Assembly: GCA_000719105.1 (NCBI GenBank)
Contig: JODX01000007.1
Span: 248,001 to 312,000 of the forward strand
Source: Streptomyces sclerotialus
Lineage (GTDB): Bacteria > Actinomycetota > Actinomycetes > Streptomycetales > Streptomycetaceae
Length of the DNA stretch: 64,000 nt
Reading direction: 5' to 3'
Numbering within the stretch: position 1 is the first letter of the stretch; each line of letters begins with the position of its first letter. This document shows positions 56,211 through 64,000 of the stretch, piece after piece. The position numbers were made by a program, and so were the translations under genes. Under the pieces are notes generated by a model, which saw only the letters and a program-made list of their open reading frames with translations, was not told the DNA's origin and searched no databases.

Positions 56211-56603
56211 TCAGCCGTCCAGCATGCGGGCCAGGACCGCGCGCTGCAGGGGCAGCACCCGGGCGTGCAGATCGCGCCCCTCAGGGGTGAGGGCGACCCA
56301 CACGCCGCGCCGGTCCTCCTCGCAGACGGAGCGTTCGACCAGGCCGTCCTTCTCCAGCCGGCCGATCAGCCGGGACAGCGCGCTCTGGCTGAGGTGTACC
56401 CGGCAGGCGATGTCCTGTACGCGGCACGCCTCCCCGGAGCTGTCCGCCGCGGCGGAGACGAGGAGGTCGAGCACCTCGAAGTCGCTGGCGCCGAGGCCGT
56501 GCGGATGGAGCGCGCGGTCGATCTCGCACATGGTGCGCGCGTGCACCGACAGGATGTCCCGCCACCGTTCCTCGAGCCGGGCGCCGGCCGTGTTGGCTGC
56601 CAT
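56211..56603 (-). CDS. MarR-family regulator
   Basis: A 130-residue winged-helix repressor: HARTMCEIDRALHPHGLGAS, the recognition region HLSQSALSRLIGRLEKDGLV and the wing CEEDRRGVWVALTPEG. An ATG 39 bases earlier (56642) lies in an operator-like sequence, so the ATG at 56603 is preferred; neither has a clear ribosome-binding site. Its targets are not apparent from neighbours. Confidence 0.85.
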   Translation of the reverse strand: MAANTAGARLEERWRDILSVHARTMCEIDRALHPHGLGASDFEVLDLLVSAAADSSGEACRVQDIACRVHLSQSALSRLIGRLEKDGLVERSVCEEDRRGVWVALTPEGRDLHARVLPLQRAVLARMLDG

Positions 56604-56633
56604 GTGTGCACGGTAACAGACCCGTGCGTGTTC

Positions 56634-56647
56634 GTTGAACATGCAAC
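56634..56647. promoter_or_regulatory. MarR-type operator GTTGAACATGCAAC
   Basis: An imperfect palindrome with GTTG/CAAC ends, about 30 bases before the chosen MarR start. It probably serves autoregulation. Confidence 0.5.
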
Positions 56648-56659
56648 TAATGCTCGGAA

Positions 56660-57691
56660 TCAGGTCGAGCCCCGCCGCACCAGCTCCGTCGGAAGGATCA
56701 CCGCAGCCGAGTCCTCGCCGCCGATCTGTGCCAGCAGCACCCGCACCATCTCGTTGCTGATCCGGTCCCAGGGCTGGCGGATCGTGGTGAGGGCCGGGGT
56801 GGCGGCCGTGGCGGCGGGGGAGTCGTCGAAGCCCCCCACGGCCACGTCCTCGGGGACCCGCCGGCCCGCCCGCTGCAGCGCGCTCAGCACGCCCTGCGCC
56901 ATCAGGTCGGACGCGACGAACACCGCGTCCATGTCCGGCGCCTGCGCCAGCAGCCGTTCCGCGCCCGCCTCACCGCTGGCCCGGCTGTAGTCGCCGGAGA
57001 CCACCAGCCGCTCGTCGACGCCGACGCCCGCCTCGGTGAGCACCTCCCGGTAGCCCGCGAGGCGCTCGACACCGCCCGGGGTGTCCTGCGGGCCGGTCAC
57101 CATGCCGATGCGGCGGCGGCCCAGCGACAGCAGATGGCGCACCATGTCCCGGGCGCCGTCCCGGTCGTCCGCCGCCACATAGCTCACCTTGGAGCCGAGC
57201 CCGATGGGCTTGCCGCACGCGACCAGCGGCACCCCCGCCTTGCGCAGCTCCTCGGCGACCGGGTCCCCGGAGTGGCTGGACACCAGCAGCACCCCGTCGA
57301 CGTGCCCCGCGGTGATGTACCGCGTGATGCGCCGCCGTTCGTCCTCCGTGCCCGCCAGCATCAGCAGCAGCGGGATGTCGTGCGCGGCCAGGGCCTGGGT
57401 GCAGCCGCGCAGCAGGACGTTGAAGTTGGGGTCCTCGAAGAACTTCTCCTGGGGCTCCGTCAGCAGGAAGCCGACCGAGTCCGAACGCCCCGTGATCAGC
57501 GAGCGGGCGTGCCGGTTCACGACGTAACCCGTCTTGCGGATGGCCGCGTCGACGGCCTCCCGGGCCGTGGGGCTGACGTAGTGGCCGCCGTTGAGGACCC
57601 GTGACACGGTGCCCCGGGACACCCCGGCCTCGCGCGCCACGTCGTGGATCGTCGGCGGCCTGCGCCTGCCCCCCGTGTTGCTCATGGTCAT
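56660..57691 (-). CDS. LacI-family regulator of the galactan locus
   Basis: A 343-residue repressor: helix-turn-helix PTIHDVAREAGVSRGTVSRV with the hinge NGGHYVSPTAREAVDAAI, then a sugar-binding domain (VSSHSGDPVAEELRKAGVPL; DAVFVASDLMAQGVLSALQR). The ATG at 57691 overlaps the permease stop by four bases, making it the last gene of the importer operon, so its level follows the operon it presumably represses. The two TGTGA-CG-containing sites near 61000 are its likely operators; galactobiose or a similar oligosaccharide is the likely inducer. Confidence 0.92.
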   Translation of the reverse strand: MTMSNTGGRRRPPTIHDVAREAGVSRGTVSRVLNGGHYVSPTAREAVDAAIRKTGYVVNRHARSLITGRSDSVGFLLTEPQEKFFEDPNFNVLLRGCTQALAAHDIPLLLMLAGTEDERRRITRYITAGHVDGVLLVSSHSGDPVAEELRKAGVPLVACGKPIGLGSKVSYVAADDRDGARDMVRHLLSLGRRRIGMVTGPQDTPGGVERLAGYREVLTEAGVGVDERLVVSGDYSRASGEAGAERLLAQAPDMDAVFVASDLMAQGVLSALQRAGRRVPEDVAVGGFDDSPAATAATPALTTIRQPWDRISNEMVRVLLAQIGGEDSAAVILPTELVRRGST

Positions 57692-58620
57692 GACTTTACG
57701 GCCCCGGACAGCAGGTCGAGGCTCCAGAACCGCTGGACGGCCAGGAACAGGGCGATCAGCGGCAGCACCGCGAGCAGCGCGCCCGTGATGACGAGGGTGT
57801 AGAGCGCGGGAGTGTTGGAGCCCTGTTCCAGCAGCGTGAACAGACCCAGCGTGATCGGGAACTTCTCGTCGTCGCTGAGCATGATGTACGGCAGCAGGAA
57901 GTTGTTCCACACGGCCACGAACTGGAACAGGAAGACCGTCACCAGCCCCGGCACCATCATCGGGAGCGCGATCCGGGTGAAGATCCGCCACTCGCTCGCC
58001 CCGTCCATCCGCCCGGCCTCCACCACGTCACCGGGCACGGCGGCGGCCGCGTAGATGCGGGCGAGGTACACCCCGTACGGGGAGAGGACCAGCGGCAGCA
58101 GCACGGACCAGTACGAGTCCGTCAGGTCCGCCTTCGCCAGCAGCAGGTACTGCGGGACGGCCAGGATGACCGGCGGCATCAGCACACCCGCCATGAGGAC
58201 GTTGAAGACGGTCTCGCGGCCCCGGAAGCGGTAGATCGCGAGCGCATAGCCGCTGACCGCGGAGACCGCCGTGGACAGCAGGGCGCCGAGGCCCGCGTAG
58301 AGCGCGGAGTTGCCCATCCACTTCCAGTACACGCCGTCGCGGTAGGCGTTCAGGTCGGACAGGTTGTCCGCGAAGCCGGTGCCCGGCAGGAAGGTGAAGG
58401 TGGAGAACAGCTCACTGCCCGACTTGGTGGCCGCGATCACCACCCATGCCACCGGCAGCAGGCAGTACAGCGCGCCCAGCAGCAGGGTGAGCGTCGGGAC
58501 GAGGGCGATACGGCGGCGGCCGCTGGGGGTTCTCCCGCCGGAGGCAGGGGGAGGACCCTGGGCGGTGCCGGGCGTGGTGCCGGCGGCCGGTGCGGTCTTG
58601 CGGACGGCAAGAGTGCTCAT
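57688..58620 (-). CDS. ABC galacto-oligosaccharide permease, MalG type
   Basis: A 310-residue permease with six helices and the EAA-loop text AVPGDVVEAGRMDGASEW. A proline-rich cytoplasmic tail (PAAGTTPGTAQGPPPASGG) precedes the first helix. A perfect AGGAGG ribosome-binding site, duplicated in the DNA, lies seven bases before the ATG. The substrate is inferred from the GH42 gene and the galactan-binding protein nearby. Confidence 0.92.
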   Translation of the reverse strand: MSTLAVRKTAPAAGTTPGTAQGPPPASGGRTPSGRRRIALVPTLTLLLGALYCLLPVAWVVIAATKSGSELFSTFTFLPGTGFADNLSDLNAYRDGVYWKWMGNSALYAGLGALLSTAVSAVSGYALAIYRFRGRETVFNVLMAGVLMPPVILAVPQYLLLAKADLTDSYWSVLLPLVLSPYGVYLARIYAAAAVPGDVVEAGRMDGASEWRIFTRIALPMMVPGLVTVFLFQFVAVWNNFLLPYIMLSDDEKFPITLGLFTLLEQGSNTPALYTLVITGALLAVLPLIALFLAVQRFWSLDLLSGAVKS

Positions 58621-58643
58621 CGTGCTTCCTCCTGCTGGGTCAT
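58617..58643 (-). CDS. Eight-codon mini-ORF between the permease genes
   Basis: ATG, seven codons (T-Q-Q-E-E-A-R) and TGA, created by a 23-base tandem duplication. Its ATG overlaps the first permease stop and its TGA overlaps the second permease start, and it has its own AGGAGG. It would let ribosomes terminate and restart twice; the peptide itself probably has no function. Confidence 0.5.
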   Translation of the reverse strand: MTQQEEAR

Positions 58644-58662
58644 CGTGCTTCCTCCTGCTGGG
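58617..58662. repeat. 23-base tandem duplication covering a ribosome-binding site
   Basis: Two identical 23-base copies (58617-58639 and 58640-58662), each including the AGGAGG site and the last codons of the upstream permease. The duplication adds one in-frame start-stop unit without breaking either gene. Confidence 0.92.
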
Positions 58663-59614
58663 AACGGGAGTTCGCGACGCGCAGGAAGCCGAAGGACAGC
58701 ACCAGCGTGGCGACGGCGATCAGTACCGCGCCGGCGGCGGCGGAGTGGATGTCGCCCTTGCCGAAGGCGTCCTGGTACACCTTCATCAGCGGACTCCACG
58801 TCGTGGAGACGGAGTTGGTGAGGGGCTTGAGGGTGGTCGGCTCGCTGAACACCTGGAGCGTCGCGATGATCGAGAAGAAGAAGGTCAGCACCAGCGACGG
58901 CGCCACCATCGGGATCTTGATCCGCAGCGCGATCTGCAGCGGTGTGGCGCCGTCCAGCCGCGCGGCCTCGTACACCTCGTGCGGGATCGCCCGGAGCGAG
59001 GTGTAGATGACGATCATGTTGAAGCCGGTGCCGCCCCAGACCGCGATGTTCGACAGGGCGAGGTACAGCGGCCCGCCGTCCAGCAGGTCCGGCTGCGGCA
59101 GCCCCAGCTTGTCGAGCACGAAGTAGAAGGGGCTCACGTCCGGCAGATAGAGGAAGCCCCACAGCAGCGCCGCCACGACGCCAGGGACGGCGTACGGCAG
59201 GAAGATCGCGAGCCGGGTGAAGCGGGTCAGCCGGACCTTCTCGCTGTCCAGCATCAGCGCGAACACCAGCGCCAGGCCCAGCATCACCGGAACCACGATC
59301 GCGCCGTAGCCGACCACGCGCAGCGCGCCGGCCAGCAGCTCGGAGTCGGTCAGGGCGTCGGCGTAGTTCGCCAGGCCGGCCCACACCTCCTGCCGGGCGC
59401 CCGCACCCAGGCCGAGGCCCTTGACCTCGACCTTGTGCAGGCTCAGCCAGAGCGCGTAGCCGATGGGCAGCGCGAAGAAGAGGGCGAACAGGACGGTCGC
59501 CGGGAGGAGGAACAGGTACGGGGCGCCGCGTCCGCGGGAGCGGGCACGGGCGGGGGAGGGGCGGCCGCCCGGGGTCCCCGTGACCCCGGACGGCTCCTTG
59601 CGCGTGCTCGTCAC
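58640..59614 (-). CDS. ABC galacto-oligosaccharide permease, MalF type
   Basis: A 324-residue permease: basic tail (PSPARARSRGRGAPYL), six helices and the EAA-loop RAIPHEVYEAARLDGATP. The GTG at 59614 overlaps the binding-protein stop by four bases. Its last codons (QQEEAR) double as the AGGAGG ribosome-binding site for the next start. No ATPase gene is present, so a shared MsiK-type ATPase is assumed. Confidence 0.92.
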   Translation of the reverse strand: MTSTRKEPSGVTGTPGGRPSPARARSRGRGAPYLFLLPATVLFALFFALPIGYALWLSLHKVEVKGLGLGAGARQEVWAGLANYADALTDSELLAGALRVVGYGAIVVPVMLGLALVFALMLDSEKVRLTRFTRLAIFLPYAVPGVVAALLWGFLYLPDVSPFYFVLDKLGLPQPDLLDGGPLYLALSNIAVWGGTGFNMIVIYTSLRAIPHEVYEAARLDGATPLQIALRIKIPMVAPSLVLTFFFSIIATLQVFSEPTTLKPLTNSVSTTWSPLMKVYQDAFGKGDIHSAAAGAVLIAVATLVLSFGFLRVANSRSQQEEAR

Positions 59615-60933
59615 TCCGCGACCTCGAAGCCCTGCTTCTCGAGGTCGGCGACCGTGCTCTCCTGCATGGTCTTCAGGGCGTCGCCGAAGTCGGACCGGTC
59701 CTTCGCGGCGGCGGCGAACGCGTCCTTGAAGGAGGTGTACGCGACGTTCACGTTCGGGCCCCACGCGGACGGCGCGGTGGTCTTGGCGATGGCGGCGGCC
59801 TGCGTGTAGAAGTCCGGCTGGTTGGAGAAGTAGGCCGGCGGCTCGGCGAAGGCGTCACTGAGCTGCGCGGTCGTCGCGGCCGGGTAGATGCCGCCCTCCT
59901 TGGCCAGCGCGGCCAGCGCCTCCCGGTCGGTGTTCAGCCAGGTGGCGAACTTCGCGGCGGCCCCCTTGTTGTCGGAGTCCGTGGTCACGGCGGTCGAGGA
60001 GCCGCCCCAGCTGCCGGTCGTCTCCTCGCCCTTCGACCACTGCGGCAGCGGCGCCATCTTCCACTTGCCCGCGGTGTCGGGCGCGGCGGTGGTCAGGGTG
60101 CCGGGCGCCCACACGGCGCTCACCCAGGCGATCTGCTTGCCGGTGTTGAGCGCCTTGTTCCAGGCCGGGGTGTACATCGGCTGGTTGTCGATCGCGCCCT
60201 CCGCGACGAGGCCGCCCCAGAAGTCGGCGACCTTCTGCGTCGCCGCGTCGTCGATGCCGACCTTCCACTTCTGGCCCTCGGTGGTCCACCACTGCGCGCC
60301 GGCCTGCTGGGCGAGGCCCGCGAACAGCCCGGAGTCGTTGGCGGAGAAGGTGGTGAGGTCCACGTCGGGAGCCTCCTCCTTCAGCTTCCGCGCGGTCTTC
60401 GCGAACTTGTCCCAGGTCGTCGGCACCGTCAGGCCGTACTCCTTGAACAGGTCCTCGCGGTAGTAGAACATCATCGGCCCGATGTCCTGCGGGATCGCGT
60501 ACACCGCGTCCGAACCCAGCGTCGTCTGCTGCCAGACACCCTCGGCGAAGTCGTCCTTCGCCTCGCCGGCCTCGTCCGCGATGTCGGCGACCGCGTCATT
60601 GCTGACCAGCGTGGGCAGGGCCTGGTACTCGGCCTGCACCAGGTCCGGGCCCTTGCCCGCCTTGTGCGCGGTGAGGATCTTGGTGACGAGGGTGTCGCCG
60701 GAGGCCTGCTTCTTCACCGTGACGGTGATCTGCTGCTCCTTGCCGGGACCCTTGTTCCACAGGTCCACGACCTTGTCCATGCCCGGCGTCCAGGTCCAGT
60801 ACGTCAGCTTCGCGGGACCGGACTGCGCGTCACTGTCGTCGTCGGACGAGCCGCAGGCCGCGAGCGTGGTGGCGCCGAGTGTCACGGCGACAGCGGTGGC
60901 CACAAAGCGGCGGTGCTTCGTGTTCGTGGGCAT
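59611..60933 (-). CDS. ABC sugar-binding lipoprotein of the galactan locus
   Basis: A 440-residue family 1 binding protein. The signal peptide MPTNTKHRRFVATAVAVTLG ends in the lipobox LAAC. Mature regions LTYWTWTPGMDKVVDLWNKG and KGPDLVQAEYQALPTLVSN are typical. It is the first gene of the four-gene operon (binding protein, two permeases, regulator) and starts from the promoter with the operator at 60991. Confidence 0.93.
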   Translation of the reverse strand: MPTNTKHRRFVATAVAVTLGATTLAACGSSDDDSDAQSGPAKLTYWTWTPGMDKVVDLWNKGPGKEQQITVTVKKQASGDTLVTKILTAHKAGKGPDLVQAEYQALPTLVSNDAVADIADEAGEAKDDFAEGVWQQTTLGSDAVYAIPQDIGPMMFYYREDLFKEYGLTVPTTWDKFAKTARKLKEEAPDVDLTTFSANDSGLFAGLAQQAGAQWWTTEGQKWKVGIDDAATQKVADFWGGLVAEGAIDNQPMYTPAWNKALNTGKQIAWVSAVWAPGTLTTAAPDTAGKWKMAPLPQWSKGEETTGSWGGSSTAVTTDSDNKGAAAKFATWLNTDREALAALAKEGGIYPAATTAQLSDAFAEPPAYFSNQPDFYTQAAAIAKTTAPSAWGPNVNVAYTSFKDAFAAAAKDRSDFGDALKTMQESTVADLEKQGFEVAE

Positions 60934-60990
60934 GGATCGAATCTCCCCTGACCGTGGCTCCCGCCTTGCTGCGAGAGCCTGCCATGCTTC

Positions 60991-61004
60991 TGTGAGCGTT
61001 CACA
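60991..61004. promoter_or_regulatory. LacI-type operator TGTGAGCGTTCACA
   Basis: A near-perfect 14-base palindrome (one mismatched central pair) overlapping the -10 of the importer-operon promoter. It matches the second site at 61080 in its TGTGA and central CG. Confidence 0.75.
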
Positions 61005-61032
61005 GTAGAGAAACATCCAGGACACTTGTCAA
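61002..61032 (-). promoter_or_regulatory. Promoter of the importer operon
   Basis: Read on the minus strand: TTGACA at 61032-61027, a 19-base spacer, and TACTGT at 61007-61002. The operator covers the -10. Confidence 0.6.
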
Positions 61033-61056
61033 TGGTTGTTGCTGTGCGGTTATGTT
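61026..61056 (+). promoter_or_regulatory. Promoter of the GH42 gene
   Basis: TTGTCA at 61026-61031, a 19-base spacer and TATGTT at 61051-61056. The -35 shares bases with the opposite promoter, so the two polymerases would compete. Confidence 0.5.
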
Positions 61057-61079
61057 GGCTTCGCGCCGCTGGCGCTGTG

Positions 61080-61093
61080 TGTGAACGTTCCCA
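61080..61093. promoter_or_regulatory. LacI-type operator TGTGAACGTTCCCA
   Basis: A second, less symmetrical site, just downstream of the GH42 promoter and 26 bases before the gene. Spacing to the first site is about 89 bases, close to eight helical turns, which would permit looping. Confidence 0.7.
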
Positions 61094-61119
61094 AATGATC
61101 GATCAATCGGGAGAGATCC

Positions 61120-63153
61120 ATGCCGGAGTCGAAGCCGGAGACCAACCCCAAGGGCCTCACCAGGCTCGCCTTCGGTGGGGACTACAACCCCGAGCAGTGG
61201 CCGGAAAGCGTCTGGGAGGAGGACGTCCGCCTGATGCGCGAGGCGGGCGTCACGATGGTGAGCGTCGGGATCTTCTCCTGGGCCCTGCTGGAACCGGCCC
61301 CGGGGACGTACGACTTCGCCTGGCTCGACCGGCTCCTGGACCTGCTGCACGAGAACGGCATCCGCGCCGACCTCGGCACCCCGACCGTCGTCCCGCCCGT
61401 CTGGTTCTACCGCGCCCACCCCGAGGCGCTGCCGGTGGCCGCCGACGGCACCCGCTACGAGTTCGGCTCACGTGGCGCCATCTGCCACAGCAACGCCGAC
61501 TACCGGGCCGCCGCCGCGAACATCACCACACAGCTCGCCGAGCGCTACGGGAACCACCCCGCGCTCGCCATGTGGCACGTCCACAACGAGTACGGCGTCC
61601 CCGTGTCGGCCTGCTACTGCGACTCCTGCGCCGCGCACTTCCGCCGCTGGCTCGCCACCACATACGGCACGGTGGACGCGGTCAACGAGGTCTGGGGCAC
61701 CGCCTTCTGGGGTCAGCGCTACACCGGCTTCGAGCAGATCAACCCGCCGCGCGTCACCCCCACCGTCGGCAACCCCGGCCAGGCCCTGGACTACAAGCGC
61801 TTCGCCGACGCCACCATCCGCGAGAACTTCGTGGCGGAGCGGGACATCCTGCACCGCCGCTCCCCCGGGGTGCCCGTCACCACCAACTTCATGACCGCGC
61901 TCAGCCAGTGCGACTCCATCGACTACTGGGCCTGGGGCCGCGAGGTCGACCTCGTCACCAACGACCACTATCTGATCACCGACGGCCGCCGCACCCACGT
62001 CAACCTCGCCATGGCCGCCGACCTCACGCGTTCCGTGGCGGGCGGCGCCCCCTGGCTGCTGCTCGAACACTCCACGTCCGGCGTCAACTGGCAGCCCCGC
62101 AACCCGGCCAAGGCGCCCGGCCAGATGGCCCGCAACTCCCTCGCCCACGTGGCGCGCGGCTCCGAGGGCGCCATGTTCTTCCAGTGGCGGCAGTCCCGGC
62201 GCGGCGCCGAGAAGTTCCACTCGGCGATGCTGCCGCACGCCGGCACCGACTCCCGGGTCTGGCGCGAGGTCGTCGAGCTCGGCGCGTCCCTCGACTCCCT
62301 CGCCACGGTCCGCGGCACCCGCACCGTCGCCGACGCGGCCGTCCTGTGGGACTGGCACTCCTGGTGGGCGCAGAACCTCCAGTGGCGCCCCAGCGAGGAC
62401 CACGACGCGCGCGAGCGCGCCGACGCCTTCTACGAGGCCCTCTACGACCGCCACCTCACGGTCGACTTCGCCCACCCGGAAGCCGACTTGTCGGCATATC
62501 CCCTTGTCGTCGTCCCCGCGCTGTACCTGATGACGGAGGCGGCCGGGAACAACGTGCGCGAGTACGTCGAGAACGGCGGCACCCTGGTCGTCTCGTACTT
62601 CTCCGGCATCGTCGACGAGCACGACGCCGTCCACGAGGGCCCGTACCCCGGCGCACTGCGTGACGTCCTCGGCCTGACGGTCGAGGAGTTCTCCCCGCTG
62701 CTGGCCGGCGACAGGGTGCGCCTCACCGGACCCGACGGATCGGAACTCACCGGCGACGTGTGGACCGAGTTCGTGGTGCCGCGCGGCGCGGAGACCGTGT
62801 GGACCTACGCCGACGGGCTCACCGCCGGCCGCCCCGCCATCACCCGGCACCGCCTCGGTGAGGGCTCCGCCTGGTACGTGTCGACCCGCCTGGACACCCA
62901 GGGCCTCACCGCCCTGCTGGGCTGGGCCGCCGACGACGCCCGCCTCGCGCCGCGCGCCGAACTGCCGCGCGACGTCGAAGTGGTGCGGCGAGAGGGCGCG
63001 TCGGGCACCTATCTGTTCGCGATCAACCACAGCTCCTCGGAGGCCAAGGTGCCGCTGGACGGGCACGGTACCGAGGTGCTGACGGACGAACGTGCCGCGG
63101 GACACCTGGCGGTGCCCGCGGGGGCCGTACGGGTCGTACGACTCGACGGCTGA
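61120..63153 (+). CDS. GH42 beta-galactosidase
   Basis: A 677-residue family 42 enzyme without signal peptide, cytoplasmic. The barrel opens with FGGDYNPEQWPESVWEEDVR; acid/base is in WHVHNEYG, a zinc-type cluster is CYCDSCAAHF, the nucleophile is in LLLEHSTSGVNWQPRN. The trimerisation and small C-terminal domains follow. The start has GGGAGAG five bases upstream. It would hydrolyse imported galacto-oligosaccharides from beta-1,4-galactan. Confidence 0.95.
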   Translation: MPESKPETNPKGLTRLAFGGDYNPEQWPESVWEEDVRLMREAGVTMVSVGIFSWALLEPAPGTYDFAWLDRLLDLLHENGIRADLGTPTVVPPVWFYRAHPEALPVAADGTRYEFGSRGAICHSNADYRAAAANITTQLAERYGNHPALAMWHVHNEYGVPVSACYCDSCAAHFRRWLATTYGTVDAVNEVWGTAFWGQRYTGFEQINPPRVTPTVGNPGQALDYKRFADATIRENFVAERDILHRRSPGVPVTTNFMTALSQCDSIDYWAWGREVDLVTNDHYLITDGRRTHVNLAMAADLTRSVAGGAPWLLLEHSTSGVNWQPRNPAKAPGQMARNSLAHVARGSEGAMFFQWRQSRRGAEKFHSAMLPHAGTDSRVWREVVELGASLDSLATVRGTRTVADAAVLWDWHSWWAQNLQWRPSEDHDARERADAFYEALYDRHLTVDFAHPEADLSAYPLVVVPALYLMTEAAGNNVREYVENGGTLVVSYFSGIVDEHDAVHEGPYPGALRDVLGLTVEEFSPLLAGDRVRLTGPDGSELTGDVWTEFVVPRGAETVWTYADGLTAGRPAITRHRLGEGSAWYVSTRLDTQGLTALLGWAADDARLAPRAELPRDVEVVRREGASGTYLFAINHSSSEAKVPLDGHGTEVLTDERAAGHLAVPAGAVRVVRLDG

Positions 63154-63455
63154 GCCGCCGGTCGGGTCTCGCCCCCGCCGCCCTTACCCTTCCCATCCCA
63201 TCCCTGGGGGCTGCCGCCCCCGGACCCCCGCCACCGGCCTGAACGGCTTCGTCCTCCGGCGCCTGAGGAGTGGCGTCCCGGGGCGGAGCCCCGGTGGGGG
63301 TCAGGGGGGCGGAGTCCCCTGGCGGGTCGAAGGGGCGCAGCCCCTGAAGGACGGGACGGGTAGGGGCGGCGGGGGCGAGAACCCCCCGCCCCGGACCACT
63401 TCCGGGGCATCCATCCCCATCACGCCTCATCACGTCGAAGGGACGACGGACGACG
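63154..63455. repeat. Cluster of GC hairpins (terminator / REP-like element)
   Basis: About 300 bases without a gene. At least four perfect short stems: GGGGGC/GCCCCC (63206-63221), CCGGGGC/GCCCCGG (63278-63294), CAGGGG/CCCCTG (63302-63321) and AGGGGC/GCCCCT (63331-63345). A longer pairing GACCCCC (63223) with GGGGGTC (63296) can enclose the middle. Such strings are common between streptomycete genes and probably end GH42 transcription. Confidence 0.7.
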
Positions 63456-64000
63456 ATGTTCCATCCCAGACGCAACCCCAGACGCCTACTGCGGACCCTG
63501 CTGCTGCCGCTGGCCGCAGGGTTCGCCCTCACCGCCCTGCCCGCGCAGAGCGCCCACGCCGCGAGCACCCTCACCAACGGCGGCTTCGAGACCGACGGCA
63601 CCGGGACCACCACCCCGGCCGGCTGGTCGACCTACTCGGCGGCCGGGCAGAACGCCGCCTCCTTCACCGAGTCCGGCGGCCACAGCGGCGGCTACCGCCT
63701 GACCCACTGGTCGTCCTCCGCCTACAAGGTGGAGACGTACCAGTACCTGTCCGGCCTCACCAACGGCGACTACACCCTCACCGCCTGGGTGCGCTCGGGC
63801 GGCGGCCAGAACTCGGCCCACCTCGCCCTGAAGAACTGCGGCAGCGCCGAGCAGCGCACCGACCTGCCGGTCTCGTCGAGCGGCTGGATCCGCATCGTCA
63901 CCTCGATAGCGGTGACGAACAACCAGTGCACCATCAGCGTCAGCTCCGACGCGAACGCGGGCAACTGGATCAACGTCGACGACCTGACGTTCACCAAGGG
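63456..64000 (+). CDS. Secreted protein with CBM61-like domain, 3'-truncated; probable GH53 galactanase
   Basis: The first 181 codons of an exported protein cut by the window end. The signal peptide (RRLLRTLLLPLAAGFALTAL) ends near AHAAS. It is followed by a beta-sandwich: TLTNGGFETDGTGTTTPAGW, VETYQYLSGLTNGDYTLTAW, HLALKNCGSAEQRTDLP and NWINVDDLTFTKG. This resembles CBM61 galactan-binding modules, which precede GH53 endo-galactanases. The neighbouring GH42 and importer fit that reading; the catalytic domain lies outside the window. Confidence 0.72.
   Translation, partial: MFHPRRNPRRLLRTLLLPLAAGFALTALPAQSAHAASTLTNGGFETDGTGTTTPAGWSTYSAAGQNAASFTESGGHSGGYRLTHWSSSAYKVETYQYLSGLTNGDYTLTAWVRSGGGQNSAHLALKNCGSAEQRTDLPVSSSGWIRIVTSIAVTNNQCTISVSSDANAGNWINVDDLTFTK

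Overview
The window is high-GC DNA with strong G/C bias at third codon positions, many GTG starts, tightly overlapping genes and families typical of Streptomyces (ROK, LacI and CebR-type regulators, F5/8-type secreted hydrolases, DUF1996, SseB, PepSY lipoproteins). It looks like an accessory, chromosome-arm type region rich in saprophytic carbohydrate metabolism. No rRNA, tRNA, CRISPR array or intact insertion sequence was seen.

Region A (1-16306): a plus-strand run of a membrane GT2 glycosyltransferase (5' end outside the window), FAD oxidoreductase, class III aminotransferase, a 123-residue orphan, GMC oxidoreductase and MFS exporter, joined by 4- to 8-base overlaps, then a GH35 beta-galactosidase, an FkbM methyltransferase, and two ABC half-transporters whose nucleotide sites have decayed in a complementary way. 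A LacI and a LuxR-like regulator follow. This is the best candidate here for an undescribed biosynthetic system, probably an aminated, exported glycoconjugate.

Region B (16457-24413): a RibD-like enzyme with its two domains in reversed order, small proteins, then a gene graveyard: an FAD monooxygenase relic fused to a coiled coil, and a decayed operon of flavoprotein, macrolide-type glycosyltransferase and NAD-dependent epimerase. A PepSY lipoprotein and an intact methyltransferase follow.

Region C (24480-36352): a secreted tannase, then a deletion scar where a UbiD-type decarboxylase and a LacI regulator have both lost their 5' ends and are joined head to head. Next come an ABC sugar importer with GH1 beta-glucosidase, a divergent ROK regulator, and a GH3 beta-glucosidase.

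Region D (36387-48305): secreted DUF1996 protein, a TIM-barrel hydrolase between two discoidin domains, a discoidin/beta-helix protein under a LacI-type palindrome, an AraC regulator, an aromatic-type operon (cupin dioxygenase, two XapX proteins, amidohydrolase, alpha/beta hydrolase with a DT-repeat leader), and a GH5 mannanase downstream of a perfect CebR box.

Region E (48391-56603): GAPDH with an N-terminal extension, carboxylesterase, aldehyde dehydrogenase, an EF-G paralogue, SseB-family and MarR proteins.

Region F (56660-64000): a galactan-utilisation locus: LacI regulator, ABC importer, GH42 beta-galactosidase and the start of a CBM61-like secreted protein (probably GH53 galactanase), arranged around back-to-back promoters with two LacI-type operators.
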